This document shows, in pieces, positions 51,696-59,815 of a DNA stretch of 64,000 nucleotides (positions are counted from its first letter, which is position 1; each line of letters starts with the position of its first letter). Both the position numbers and the translations under genes were made by a program. The stretch spans positions 32,214-96,213 of the forward strand of contig JAFPWF010000020.1 in assembly GCA_017395085.1 (NCBI GenBank). Reading direction: 5' to 3'. This stretch comes from Oscillospiraceae bacterium. GTDB lineage: Bacteria; Bacillota; Clostridia; Oscillospirales; Oscillospiraceae. The notes beneath the pieces were generated by a model that saw only the letters and a list, made by a program, of their open reading frames with translations, ran no database searches and had not been told where the DNA came from.

Positions 51696-53567
51696 TTATT
51701 CTTGCTGAAGAATGCGCCAAAGTGTTGTACGGCTCAGATTCAGCTTGTCCGCCATCTGCTCGTTGGAATACTGCATCCATTCTTTTGCAATTCGGAAAGC
51801 CTTAGAGAAAACAGCGCTTTCCGTGACCGGCCTCTGCGCCAGAACCGGGTAAGCGCGCACAAAATCTTGAAAAACCGCATCTTCGCCGATGGATCGCAGA
51901 AGTAGGTTGTAGCGTGCCTTCGGTGAGGGATGGTTCATCTCACTGCGCGCGATCACATAGCGCATGCTGGCAGCGCGCAGCTCCCAGACGTTGCCCGGCC
52001 AGCTGTATTGCCGCATCAGCGCTTCCATCTGCGGCGTCATGGTGTACCGCGTGGGCAGATCGGACAGCTGCGAGAGGTACTTCAGGAAGAGCGGGCCAAT
52101 ATCGTCCTTCCGATCCCGCAGAGGCGGCATTTCAAGCGCGTGGATAGTGAGCTGACTTTTCAAATCCGGTGAAAGCTCATCGAACTCCCCATGCGAAGCG
52201 ATCGTAAAGAATGCCAGCTGCAGATTGAGCGCGCTTTCCATGCCCGGGCGAAAGATCTGCCTGCCGTTGAGCACCTGCTGGATGCAGGTGAGCGCTGATG
52301 GGGGAGCCATAGGAATGTTTTTCAGCACCACACTGCCGCCGTTCGCGTCTGCGAGCAGCCCGTTTACCGCCTGCCCGTCGCGCTCAAAGCCGAAGAGAAT
52401 GCGCGCCGCATCCTGCTGGGACAGCGTTGCCAGATCGATGGTGATGCAGGGACTGTCCGCGCGGTCGGAGCCGCCGTGGATGCAGTAGGCTATCTCCTCT
52501 CTGCCGGAACCAGCCTCGCCGTAAATCACGGTTGGCTCTGTCCTTCGGCAAAGTGCTTTTCCCTGCGTGACGAGCGTTTTCATCGCGTCGGAATTGGCCT
52601 TCAGCTCGTCCCAACGATAAATATGAGAGTTGAAGTCGGTTTTTCGTTCCTCCGGCTTCTTTTTATTGTGCGCGCCGGGATGCAGCGTCATCACGACGCC
52701 GACCGTTTCGTCACCGGCAAGAACTCGTTCCTGCACACACCGCATCATGGCGCCTTCTACCTGACGATAGCTGTCGCTGCGCCGCTGACCGCTTTTGAGC
52801 AGGCCGCCGACGGACAGATTCGGGTAAAACTCGCGGATCTGCCGTCCACGAATCTGGGAGGGGAGCAGACCAGTATATTGCTGCGCCATGCGATTGAAAA
52901 ACTCGACGCGGCCTTCGGCGTCCGTGACGATGACGCCGAGCTGGGAGTTGTTCATGACCGTGTTCGTAATGGCGCGGTTTTTACGCGCAAGCCAGAGCTC
53001 CCTTGCCAAATCCGCTGCTTTGCTGCAGGCCTCACGGATACCGTCCGTACTCAGATACACCAAAAATCCTGATTTTCCAGCGGCCTCTGCCGCTTCCACC
53101 GCACCGGCAGTGCCAACAATCCCGTCACACGGTGATTCTTTCACTGCGAGAAACAGTTCCTGAAGACTCTCAAACTCAAGCAGATGAACATCCATGCCGA
53201 TGAGCTTTCGGATGGATTCTATATTCAGCTGCGGTGCGAGCCGATGCCGCACGACACCGACCGATTTGCAGCCGCTTTCATAAGCGTTCTGGACCGCTAG
53301 CGCATAATCCATTGGGCTGATGGGGATCTCTACCAGCGGTAGATTGTAGCGCGCCTGAAAATGGGCGCTGTTTCCGGGGCCAGCGATAAATACTTCGCAT
53401 CCTGCGTTCAGCGCCTCCTGCACGAAGCTGTCCTGTGTCTCCATGTCGCAGTCCACCAGCAGAAAGCTCACGTCTGAAGGGGGAAGCGCGTCAATCACCG
53501 TCTTCGCCAGCAAAAAAAGTTTGGAATATCCCAAAAAACAAATCTTGTGTCTCGCACGCTCTGCCAT
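51696..53567 (-). CDS. PrpR-type enhancer-binding-like regulator with degenerate AAA+ domain
   Basis: 623-residue regulator. Residues 1-190 form a PrpR_N-type ligand-sensing domain (FIAGPGNSAHFQARYNLPLVEIPIS), about 195-300 a PAS domain (NSQLGVIVTDAEGRVEFFN), about 315-545 a sigma-54-activator-like AAA+ domain, and 588-623 a Fis-type helix-turn-helix (NEQMADKLNLSRTTLWRIL). The AAA+ motifs are altered: Walker A is GEAGSGRE (350-357) with arginine replacing the lysine. LFGFERDGQAV lacks the GAFTGA loop, and Walker B is GGSVVLKNI instead of GGTLFLDEI. It is therefore unlikely to activate sigma-54 polymerase and may act as a ligand-controlled repressor or sigma-70 activator. It is divergent from the HMG-CoA lyase operon. 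Confidence 0.88.
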   Translation of the reverse strand: MAERARHKICFLGYSKLFLLAKTVIDALPPSDVSFLLVDCDMETQDSFVQEALNAGCEVFIAGPGNSAHFQARYNLPLVEIPISPMDYALAVQNAYESGCKSVGVVRHRLAPQLNIESIRKLIGMDVHLLEFESLQELFLAVKESPCDGIVGTAGAVEAAEAAGKSGFLVYLSTDGIREACSKAADLARELWLARKNRAITNTVMNNSQLGVIVTDAEGRVEFFNRMAQQYTGLLPSQIRGRQIREFYPNLSVGGLLKSGQRRSDSYRQVEGAMMRCVQERVLAGDETVGVVMTLHPGAHNKKKPEERKTDFNSHIYRWDELKANSDAMKTLVTQGKALCRRTEPTVIYGEAGSGREEIAYCIHGGSDRADSPCITIDLATLSQQDAARILFGFERDGQAVNGLLADANGGSVVLKNIPMAPPSALTCIQQVLNGRQIFRPGMESALNLQLAFFTIASHGEFDELSPDLKSQLTIHALEMPPLRDRKDDIGPLFLKYLSQLSDLPTRYTMTPQMEALMRQYSWPGNVWELRAASMRYVIARSEMNHPSPKARYNLLLRSIGEDAVFQDFVRAYPVLAQRPVTESAVFSKAFRIAKEWMQYSNEQMADKLNLSRTTLWRILQQE

Positions 53568-53605
53568 CGACTCATTTCCCTTCTTCCGATTTTTTCGTCT
53601 AAAAA

Positions 53606-53640
53606 TGTTTCATATTAGCATGTTATCAAAAACTGAAACA
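53606..53640. promoter_or_regulatory. Inverted repeat in the regulator/HMG-CoA lyase divergent region
   Basis: Perfect 7-bp arms TGTTTCA (53606-53612) and TGAAACA (53634-53640) separated by 21 bp, about 40 bp upstream of the regulator gene. A second pair, GTCTA / TAGAC, lies near 53688-53710. They are candidate binding sites for the PrpR-type protein. I found no TGGC-N9-TTGC sigma-54 promoter in the interval. Confidence 0.4.
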
Positions 53641-53763
53641 AAAATCAACGAACTGGGCAGAAAAATCTACACATTTTGTGGTTTTCGTCTAACTCTGTTA
53701 AGGTGTAGACAAGCAAACGGAAACCAAACCAAAATAAACGACAGATGGGAAAGGAGATTCCAA

Positions 53764-54663
53764 ATGGACAAGATTCAAATCGTGGAGGTCGGGCCGAGAG
53801 ACGGCTGGCAAAACCTCAAGCAGATGCTGACCTTTGAGCAGAAAACGGACCTGATCGACAGGATGGTTCAGGCAGGCGTGAAAGAGATGGAAGTCACCTC
53901 GTTCGTCAGTCCCAAGGCGATTCCGCAGATGGCAGATGCAGCGCAGCTGGCTGCATGGGCGCTGGAGAAATACCCCGACGTGAAGTTTTGGGCGCTGGCT
54001 CCTAACTTTCGCGGCGTGGAGAACGCTTATAACGCAGGTATCCGACACGTCTCCTATGTGATCTCCGTCAGCGAGAGCCACAACAAGGCGAACGTCCGGC
54101 GCACGCATGACGAATCTTTTGCGGAACTGCAGAGAATTCTGGAGACCTATCCCGATGTGGAAATCACGGTCGGTATGGCTACTTCCCTCGGTTGCCCCTT
54201 CGAGGGCATCCCCTCCAAGGAAAAGGTGCTGGACTTCTGCCAGCGGCTGTATGATCTCGGCGTGCGGTCCATGTACCTCGCTGATACCATAGGTATTGCA
54301 GATCCTCGCCAGGTGCGCGAGCTGACCAAAGCGGTTCTGGATCGCTTCGGCGACTGCGACTGGCAGGTGCACATCCATGACACCCGCGGCATGGGCCTTG
54401 TAAACACGCTTGCTGCCATCGAATGCGGCATCAACAAGGTGCAGTCCACGCTGGGCGGCCTCGGCGGCTGCCCCTTCGCTCCAGGTGCTTCCGGCAACAC
54501 CGCCACAGAGGACTTGGTATACATGCTCCAGCGCATGGGTTATGAAACAGGCATCGACTTTGATAAGCTTCTGGCAGCTTCCAAGTATCAGAAGAGTTTC
54601 GTGGACGGCATATACAGCGGCCACCAGATGAATATCGAAGCAAAGCAGCCTCCCTGCTGCTGA
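53764..54663 (+). CDS. Hydroxymethylglutaryl-CoA lyase
   Basis: 299-residue TIM-barrel lyase of the DRE-TIM/HMGL family, which splits 3-hydroxy-3-methylglutaryl-CoA into acetoacetate and acetyl-CoA. Catalytic RDGWQN (R12, D13), metal-binding HIHDT (H203, H205) and the signature loop GGLGGCPFAPGASGN with C236 are all present, matching true HMG-CoA lyases. ATG 53764 has AAAGGAG nine bases upstream; the frame is open far upstream through the promoter region but is not coding there. First gene of a three-gene operon with a carrier and a CoA-transferase. Confidence 0.93.
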   Translation: MDKIQIVEVGPRDGWQNLKQMLTFEQKTDLIDRMVQAGVKEMEVTSFVSPKAIPQMADAAQLAAWALEKYPDVKFWALAPNFRGVENAYNAGIRHVSYVISVSESHNKANVRRTHDESFAELQRILETYPDVEITVGMATSLGCPFEGIPSKEKVLDFCQRLYDLGVRSMYLADTIGIADPRQVRELTKAVLDRFGDCDWQVHIHDTRGMGLVNTLAAIECGINKVQSTLGGLGGCPFAPGASGNTATEDLVYMLQRMGYETGIDFDKLLAASKYQKSFVDGIYSGHQMNIEAKQPPCC

Positions 54664-54686
54664 GTGAAAGAAAAGGAGAAATCGAA

Positions 54687-55958
54687 ATGCGTCAGGATAT
54701 TTTGTCTCTGATTATCTTCATCGCTGTTATCATCCTCGCCTTTGTACGCAAAAACAATGTCGGTGTGATCGCCCTGGCAGTTGGTGTTATTGCCGTACGC
54801 CTTTTTGGAATGACGGATAAGAACCTGCTTTCCGGAGTAAGCGCTTCCATGTTTATCACGCTGTTCGGCATCACGCTGCTGTTTGAAGTTATCAATCAGA
54901 CCGGAGCACTGGACCTCTTGGCCAAGAAAATTGTAGGCGTGGCCGGGCATCGGCTTTGGCTTATCCCGATTGCTCTGTACATTGCCGGGTTTATTGTTGC
55001 CGGTGTAGGCCCCGGCGCGGTTCCGGCTCTGGCCATCATTCCGGCTCTGGGCGTATCGGTTGCGGTGCAGGTAGGATTTGACCCGGTGATGCTTGCCCTG
55101 ATCGGTGAATGTGGCCTGATGGCGGGCCGTATGACCCCCATCACACCGGAAGCTGCCATCATCACGGCTGCGGCGGAAGGCGCGGGGATATCCAATGTGA
55201 TTCCGACGATTCTGGTATGCCAGACGCTGGTTACCGCAGTCTTCTCCGTTGTGATCTGGTTTTCTTTTAAGGGCAACAAGGTCAAAGTTCCTCTTGGCAA
55301 CATCAGTGAGGCTAGAACGGAATCCTTCAGCACCAAGCAGATTGTTGCACTCTGCGGTATTCTAGCTATGCTGGTGCTCATTATCTTCGTAAATGTCAAT
55401 ATCGGTCTCGCCGCTCTGTTTGTCGCAGCAGTTCTGGTAGTGTTCGGCGTGGCGGATGACGGAATCTGCATCAAGAAGCTCCCTTGGGGCACCATCTGCA
55501 TGGTCCTCGGAGTCGGTGCGCTGCTGGACGTGGTCAACAAAGTCGGCGGCATAGACCTTCTTTCCAACGGTATGTCCAAAATTATGACCTCTGCTACGGC
55601 GACTCCCATCATGGGCGTTTCCGCAGGTCTTCTGAGCCTGGTTTCCTCCGCACTGGGTGTGGTGTATCCGACCATGATGCCTATGAGTGTTGATATTGCA
55701 GCCCAGGTGGGCAATGTGAACCCAGTAGCCCTGATGGCTGCTGTGGGTGCCGGCGGATCTCTGGCCGGCGTATCTCCTCTTTCCACTGGCGGCGCACTGA
55801 TTCTCGCGGCCCTTGGCACCAACATGAAGAACTTCACCAAGGAAGACGAAAACAAGCGCTTCATTCAGCTCTTTGTCTACTCTGCCATCGGCCTGCTGGT
55901 AATCGCTCTGGTTTCCGGTCTGTTCTATAACATCCTGGCCAATCTGATCCATGGCTAA
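54687..55958 (+). CDS. MatC-type dicarboxylate carrier (SLC13/IT-superfamily permease)
   Basis: 423-residue membrane protein with about eleven hydrophobic segments. The N-terminal part (IIFIAVIILAFVRKNNVGVIA and VSASMFITLFGITLLF) resembles the MatC_N dicarboxylate carrier domain, and the repeated GPGAVPALAIIPALG and TPITPEAAI / SPLSTGGALI re-entrant-like motifs are typical of ion transporter superfamily carriers. It probably imports the organic acid metabolised by the flanking enzymes. AAAGGAG before ATG 54687. The substrate (malonate, HMG, citramalate or other) is unresolved. Confidence 0.87.
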   Translation: MRQDILSLIIFIAVIILAFVRKNNVGVIALAVGVIAVRLFGMTDKNLLSGVSASMFITLFGITLLFEVINQTGALDLLAKKIVGVAGHRLWLIPIALYIAGFIVAGVGPGAVPALAIIPALGVSVAVQVGFDPVMLALIGECGLMAGRMTPITPEAAIITAAAEGAGISNVIPTILVCQTLVTAVFSVVIWFSFKGNKVKVPLGNISEARTESFSTKQIVALCGILAMLVLIIFVNVNIGLAALFVAAVLVVFGVADDGICIKKLPWGTICMVLGVGALLDVVNKVGGIDLLSNGMSKIMTSATATPIMGVSAGLLSLVSSALGVVYPTMMPMSVDIAAQVGNVNPVALMAAVGAGGSLAGVSPLSTGGALILAALGTNMKNFTKEDENKRFIQLFVYSAIGLLVIALVSGLFYNILANLIHG

Positions 55959-55983
55959 TGATTCAAAATTAGAAAGGAGAACA

Positions 55984-57177
55984 ATGATGAATGCTTTAAG
56001 TGATATCACAATCCTCGACCTGACCCGCGTGCTGGCCGGTCCCTATGCCACAATGATGCTTGCCGACTACGGCGCCAACGTCATCAAAATCGAAGTGCCC
56101 GGCAAGGGCGACGATACCCGTTCCATGGGTCCGTTCAAGAACGGAGGGAGCATGTACTATGCCAATGTCAACCGCAACAAGAAGAGCATAACGCTGAATC
56201 TGAAGTCTGAGGAAGGCAAGAAGATGTTCCTCGAGATGGTCAAAAAGGCGGACGTGGTCGTGGAAAACTACCGCCCCGGCGTCATGGACAAGCTGGGCGT
56301 CGGCTACGATGTGCTCAAGGAGGTCAATGACCAGATCATTTACGCCGCCGTCTCCGGCTTCGGCTGCTACGGTCCGAAGTACCAGCGCCCCGGCTATGAC
56401 ATCATTGCCCAGTCCTATGGCGGCCTGATGAGCATCACAGGCCCTGCCGGCGGAAGCCCCACCCGCGTGGGCAACGCCATGGGCGACGTGCTCGGTGGCA
56501 TGAATCTGACCATCGGGATCCTGATGGCACTGCACGCCCGCAGCGTGATCGGCCACGGTCAGCGTGTCGACGTGGCACTGGTGGACTCTGTGGTTGCCAG
56601 CCTTGAGACCGGCACCCAGCGTTTCTTTGCCTCCGGCAAGCAGCCGGAGCTTATCGGCAACCGCTATGCCGCGGCTTATCCCTATGACTCCTTCGAGGCC
56701 AAGGACGGCATGTTCGTCATCGGCTGCGGCAACGACAAGCTGTTCAACCTTCTCTGCACCAAGGCGATCAATCGCCCCGACCTGCTGACCGATCCCCGCT
56801 TCCTCACAAACCCTGACCGCTGCGAGCATCACGCAGAGCTGAAGCCAGAGATCGAGAAGTGGAGCCGTGAGCACACGATCGACGAGGCTGTCGCGATCAT
56901 TGATGCTGCCGGCGTTCCCGCGTCGCCCATCAACGATCTGCCCCGTATCACCACAGACGAGCATGTGGCGGTGGCGCGCGAGATGTTCGTGCCGTTGCAC
57001 CATCCCGTGATCGGCGATATGAAGGTCAACGGCAACCCAGTCAAGCTTCAGGAAACGAAGGCGGACATTTCCCGCCCCGCTCCGGAGCTTGGGCAGCACA
57101 ACAGCGAAATTTACGGCGAACTGCTGGGCCTCGGCGAAGAGGAGCTTGCAGTACTGAAGGAAGGCAAGGTTATCTGA
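55984..57177 (+). CDS. CaiB/BaiF family (class III) CoA-transferase
   Basis: 397-residue class III CoA-transferase, transferring CoA between carboxylic acids. N-terminal LDLTRVLAGPYATMMLADYGANVIKIE is the CoA-binding signature. The catalytic aspartate is D168 in VGNAMGDVLGGMN, equivalent to Asp169 of formyl-CoA transferase as I recall it. ENYRPGVMDKLG and PASPINDL are also conserved. ATG 55984 was chosen because AAAGGAG lies seven bases upstream. In this operon it would activate the imported acid to a CoA thioester for the lyase. A terminator follows after 60 bp. Confidence 0.92.
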   Translation: MMNALSDITILDLTRVLAGPYATMMLADYGANVIKIEVPGKGDDTRSMGPFKNGGSMYYANVNRNKKSITLNLKSEEGKKMFLEMVKKADVVVENYRPGVMDKLGVGYDVLKEVNDQIIYAAVSGFGCYGPKYQRPGYDIIAQSYGGLMSITGPAGGSPTRVGNAMGDVLGGMNLTIGILMALHARSVIGHGQRVDVALVDSVVASLETGTQRFFASGKQPELIGNRYAAAYPYDSFEAKDGMFVIGCGNDKLFNLLCTKAINRPDLLTDPRFLTNPDRCEHHAELKPEIEKWSREHTIDEAVAIIDAAGVPASPINDLPRITTDEHVAVAREMFVPLHHPVIGDMKVNGNPVKLQETKADISRPAPELGQHNSEIYGELLGLGEEELAVLKEGKVI

Positions 57178-57236
57178 GCCATCGAAGCCTGCTTCATTAA
57201 AAGAAACAGATTCATTTTCCGCTATCTCCTTTTTCC

Positions 57237-57268
57237 ACCCCGGCACACAGAATGTGCGCCGGGGTTTT
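57237..57268 (+). terminator. Terminator of the HMG-CoA lyase operon
   Basis: ACCCCGGCACAC / GTGCGCCGGGGT stem (one mismatch) followed by TTTTC. Confidence 0.85.
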
Positions 57269-57976
57269 CTATTAGCCTTATTTTGCGATGCAAATGATAA
57301 GCAGAAATAAAGTACTGGCATTTTTTGTGCTCACACTCCTCTGAATGAATTGATTTTTGCTTCGTTTATATCCTGATTTGAAATGAAACAGGTATAAGAG
57401 TATCCTTAAAGTATTAGGTAGTACCATTTTGGTTATTAAGCTCCCATGGATTCCGTGACAGGCCTGGACGTGATCCGGCTCTGCGAGGTGTGGGCGAGCC
57501 GTATTTCTGCTTCTCAAGTGGGATGAGCACCGGAGAATCCAGATGAAAAAGAGCAAGTTTCCGCCGCCTGACAGCAGATGACAGCAGATGATGGCAAATG
57601 ATAGCAGATGGATGGCAAATGCGTCCGTAATCCAATCCAATCCAATCCGAATCCAGAATCCAGAATCCGAATCCAATCCATGTGTGTGTGACGCGCGCGC
57701 GGGAGAATCGGCGCGCTGATGCTCCGCCTCAAGGACGGGAAAGAGTACCCGGCCGTGGATGTGATGCGGGAACTCCGAACCATGAAGGCCTGAGCCGCAT
57801 CCGCCCGCCGGGCTGAAAATTTATACATTTTCGGCAAAAGTCGAACCACTTTGACCCGGATTGCACCATACTGAGCCCGGGTGCTTTGTGCTATACTATG
57901 CTCAGAAAGCATAAGGTCGCGGCAGTGGAGATCATGAAAGAATTAATAAAACTTAAAATAAGCTCGAGAAAAAGTG
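57269..57976. other. Gene-poor stretch with gene relics and short repeats
   Basis: About 700 bases without a credible intact gene. Two short frames look like relics: a 25-codon frame from 57447 (MDSVTGLDVIRLCEVWASRI) and a 24-codon frame from 57719 (MLRLKDGKEYPAVDVMRELR), the latter like the end of a small antitoxin or phage protein. Neither has a ribosome binding site or full domain. Simple repeats fill 57570-57702. Confidence 0.5.
57570..57702. repeat. Cluster of short tandem repeats
   Basis: Successive arrays: five imperfect 10-nt units (GACAGCAGAT, GACAGCAGAT, GATGGCAAAT, GATAGCAGAT, GGATGGCAAAT) at 57570-57620. AATCC-based units, some expanded to AATCCG or AATCCAG, follow at 57629-57680. 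Then come TG and CG dinucleotide runs to 57702. Such low-complexity DNA is unlike the rest of the window. Confidence 0.8.
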
Positions 57977-57985
57977 TGTTATAAT
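57977..57985 (+). promoter_or_regulatory. Extended -10 promoter of the lipoprotein gene
   Basis: TGTTATAAT (TGn plus perfect TATAAT at 57980-57985) without a good -35. A start near 57992 rules out translation from the upstream in-frame ATG at 57984. Confidence 0.6.
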
Positions 57986-58019
57986 GCCATTGTTTCTCAG
58001 GCAAGGAGATGAAGAATCC

Positions 58020-59717
58020 ATGAAAAACAACTTGTTAGTAAAAACTGCATTGCTGTTTCTGACGACAGTGCTGATCCTTTCGGGCTGCGGCAAAACCGCC
58101 GCAAAGCCTGACAATGCCGCTGTGAATGCCGCACCGGTTTCGGAGGAGCCGCAGGTGCAGGCTGAAGTTTCTGTGCCTGATCCTGTGGCTGAGGTGCAGG
58201 CTCCGGTTGCGCTGTCCGGTGATGAGCTTCAGGAGTTCACGGAGCTGTTTGACACGCCGGGGTACAACGGCTTTCTTGAAGAGCCTTTCAAAAGTCCTGA
58301 GGATATCAACTGGGATGCTGTCCTGCGAAACGGCGCGGGAATCACGGCGCAGGATTATGGCGAGGAGGAAGTCAGAGACTTTCTGGAGGCCGCAGGCCAA
58401 AAGAAGTTCTACGGAGACCTGTTCGTCATCAGAAGGAATGACCTTGCGGATTATATCCGTCAGCATACCGGGGCCGATCTCATGCCCGGGAAGGACACTC
58501 TGACCTGGACTTACGTTGGTGCGCACGATTCCTTTTACACGGAGCACTGGGCCGGCGAGTATATCGCGTACCGCTGTGTCTCCGGAGTGAAAGAGGGCGA
58601 CCGGTATACGCTCCGCTTTGAACTGAGCGACAGCAGCCCCGGGATCGACCCGCGCAGCCACCGGGGCGTGTTCGCCGACAGAATCCTCACCCTGAGGAAC
58701 TCCGGGGATCACTACATTGTGGAGTCCAACGCTATTTGCTGGGATGACCACGCTGATCCGGAGCAGACCTTTGACGTAGAGCTCCCGCAGTTTGACGGGC
58801 AGGTGCGCTTTATCACGTACGAGGAGTATAACGGCGAAACGACCATCCTCCTGGTCAGGGACGGCAAGCGCCTGACAGAACTTTCCACCTATGTCTGGGG
58901 AGACCAGCTGGCCTATCTGAAGAAGGTCGCTGCCGTGGGCTTCTTCGATTTCAACGCTGACGGGATGAAGGATATCGCCGTCATCGGAGATTCGGATCTC
59001 GGCCGCCGGGCGCTGCTGTATGAAGCCGTGGCCGGGGATTATGTCTTCAACAGCTTTGCGGATCTGGATGCGGCAAAGATGGCGGAACTCGGCGCCGATT
59101 TCACCATCGACAGTTTGAAGGCCGCCCTGCTCGGCAGCCACGGGGAGGGCGCGTACGGCAGCTGGCAGGAAGCCTACGCGCAGATCGCAAAGGTCTACCG
59201 CATCTCCAATAACATGTTCCTGTATGACCTGATCCAGGCTGACGGCGATGACGTCCCTGAGCTGGTGGTTGACTACCCCGGGTACGGGACCTCTCTGTTC
59301 ACATACGAAAACGGCAGTGCCCGCTGCCTCATGAATCACTGGCCGTACGGCGCGGGCGGCAATGCCGGCTATTCCTATCTTCCCGGGACGGGCGTCTATT
59401 ACAACGGCAACGCCGATTACGCCGGCGCGGTCTACTACGAGTATTACATGTCCAAACGGGATGCCGGAGAGCTCGGCACCGACTACTGGGTGAAGCATAT
59501 CAACTTCAACGACTTTGACGGCGACGGCGAGCCTTCGGAGGAGGAGCTTCTGGCCTCCCGCGAATACGTCGGGTCTGCGGAGTACCACAACGAGACGGGC
59601 CGGGAGATGACGCCGGACGAAGTAAAGGCCGCGGTGGATCTCTACGACAGTTATGAGATGCGGCCCCTGTCCGGCGCGATGGACTATGACAGCCTTCTTG
59701 CTCAGCTTGGGGTATAA
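58020..59717 (+). CDS. Large predicted lipoprotein of unknown function
   Basis: 565-residue protein. The signal peptide MKNNLLVKTALLFLTTVLIL is followed by lipobox LILSGC with C23, then an alanine/proline/glutamate-rich linker (residues 25-65). The rest is soluble, acidic and rich in Asp, Tyr and Gly. It contains DFNADGMKDIAVIGDSD near residue 320 and NFNDFDGDGEPSEEE near residue 490, which look like FG-GAP/EF-hand-type calcium-binding loops. AAGGAG lies before ATG 58020. Expressed from its own promoter; not part of the ychF unit. Surface location is well supported; function is not recognised. Confidence 0.82.
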   Translation: MKNNLLVKTALLFLTTVLILSGCGKTAAKPDNAAVNAAPVSEEPQVQAEVSVPDPVAEVQAPVALSGDELQEFTELFDTPGYNGFLEEPFKSPEDINWDAVLRNGAGITAQDYGEEEVRDFLEAAGQKKFYGDLFVIRRNDLADYIRQHTGADLMPGKDTLTWTYVGAHDSFYTEHWAGEYIAYRCVSGVKEGDRYTLRFELSDSSPGIDPRSHRGVFADRILTLRNSGDHYIVESNAICWDDHADPEQTFDVELPQFDGQVRFITYEEYNGETTILLVRDGKRLTELSTYVWGDQLAYLKKVAAVGFFDFNADGMKDIAVIGDSDLGRRALLYEAVAGDYVFNSFADLDAAKMAELGADFTIDSLKAALLGSHGEGAYGSWQEAYAQIAKVYRISNNMFLYDLIQADGDDVPELVVDYPGYGTSLFTYENGSARCLMNHWPYGAGGNAGYSYLPGTGVYYNGNADYAGAVYYEYYMSKRDAGELGTDYWVKHINFNDFDGDGEPSEEELLASREYVGSAEYHNETGREMTPDEVKAAVDLYDSYEMRPLSGAMDYDSLLAQLGV

Positions 59718-59756
59718 TGTGCGCTGTCTGAAACCCGGAGTTTTGGAATCCGAGTA

Positions 59757-59784
59757 TTGAAAAACCCGCCCGCTGTGATATAAT
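59757..59784 (+). promoter_or_regulatory. Promoter of ychF
   Basis: TTGAAA, 16-bp spacer, TGATATAAT (extended -10, TATAAT at 59779-59784). The start would fall near 59791, which excludes the in-frame ATG at 59783 as the ychF start. Confidence 0.65.
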
Positions 59785-59815
59785 GCCGTTAGCAATTGAA
59801 GAGGATGTGATTGGA

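Noticed and set aside
53568-53763. Sigma-54 promoter for the HMG-CoA lyase operon
   Set aside because: No TGGC-N9-TTGC arrangement; nearest GAACTGGGCAGAAAAATCTA lacks the -12 element.
57570-57702. CRISPR array
   Set aside because: Units are about 5-10 nt with no spacers of constant length and no cas genes nearby.
58035-59795. 586-codon open frame antisense to the large lipoprotein gene
   Set aside because: The plus strand has promoter, ribosome binding site, signal peptide and lipobox; the antisense product shows no domain.
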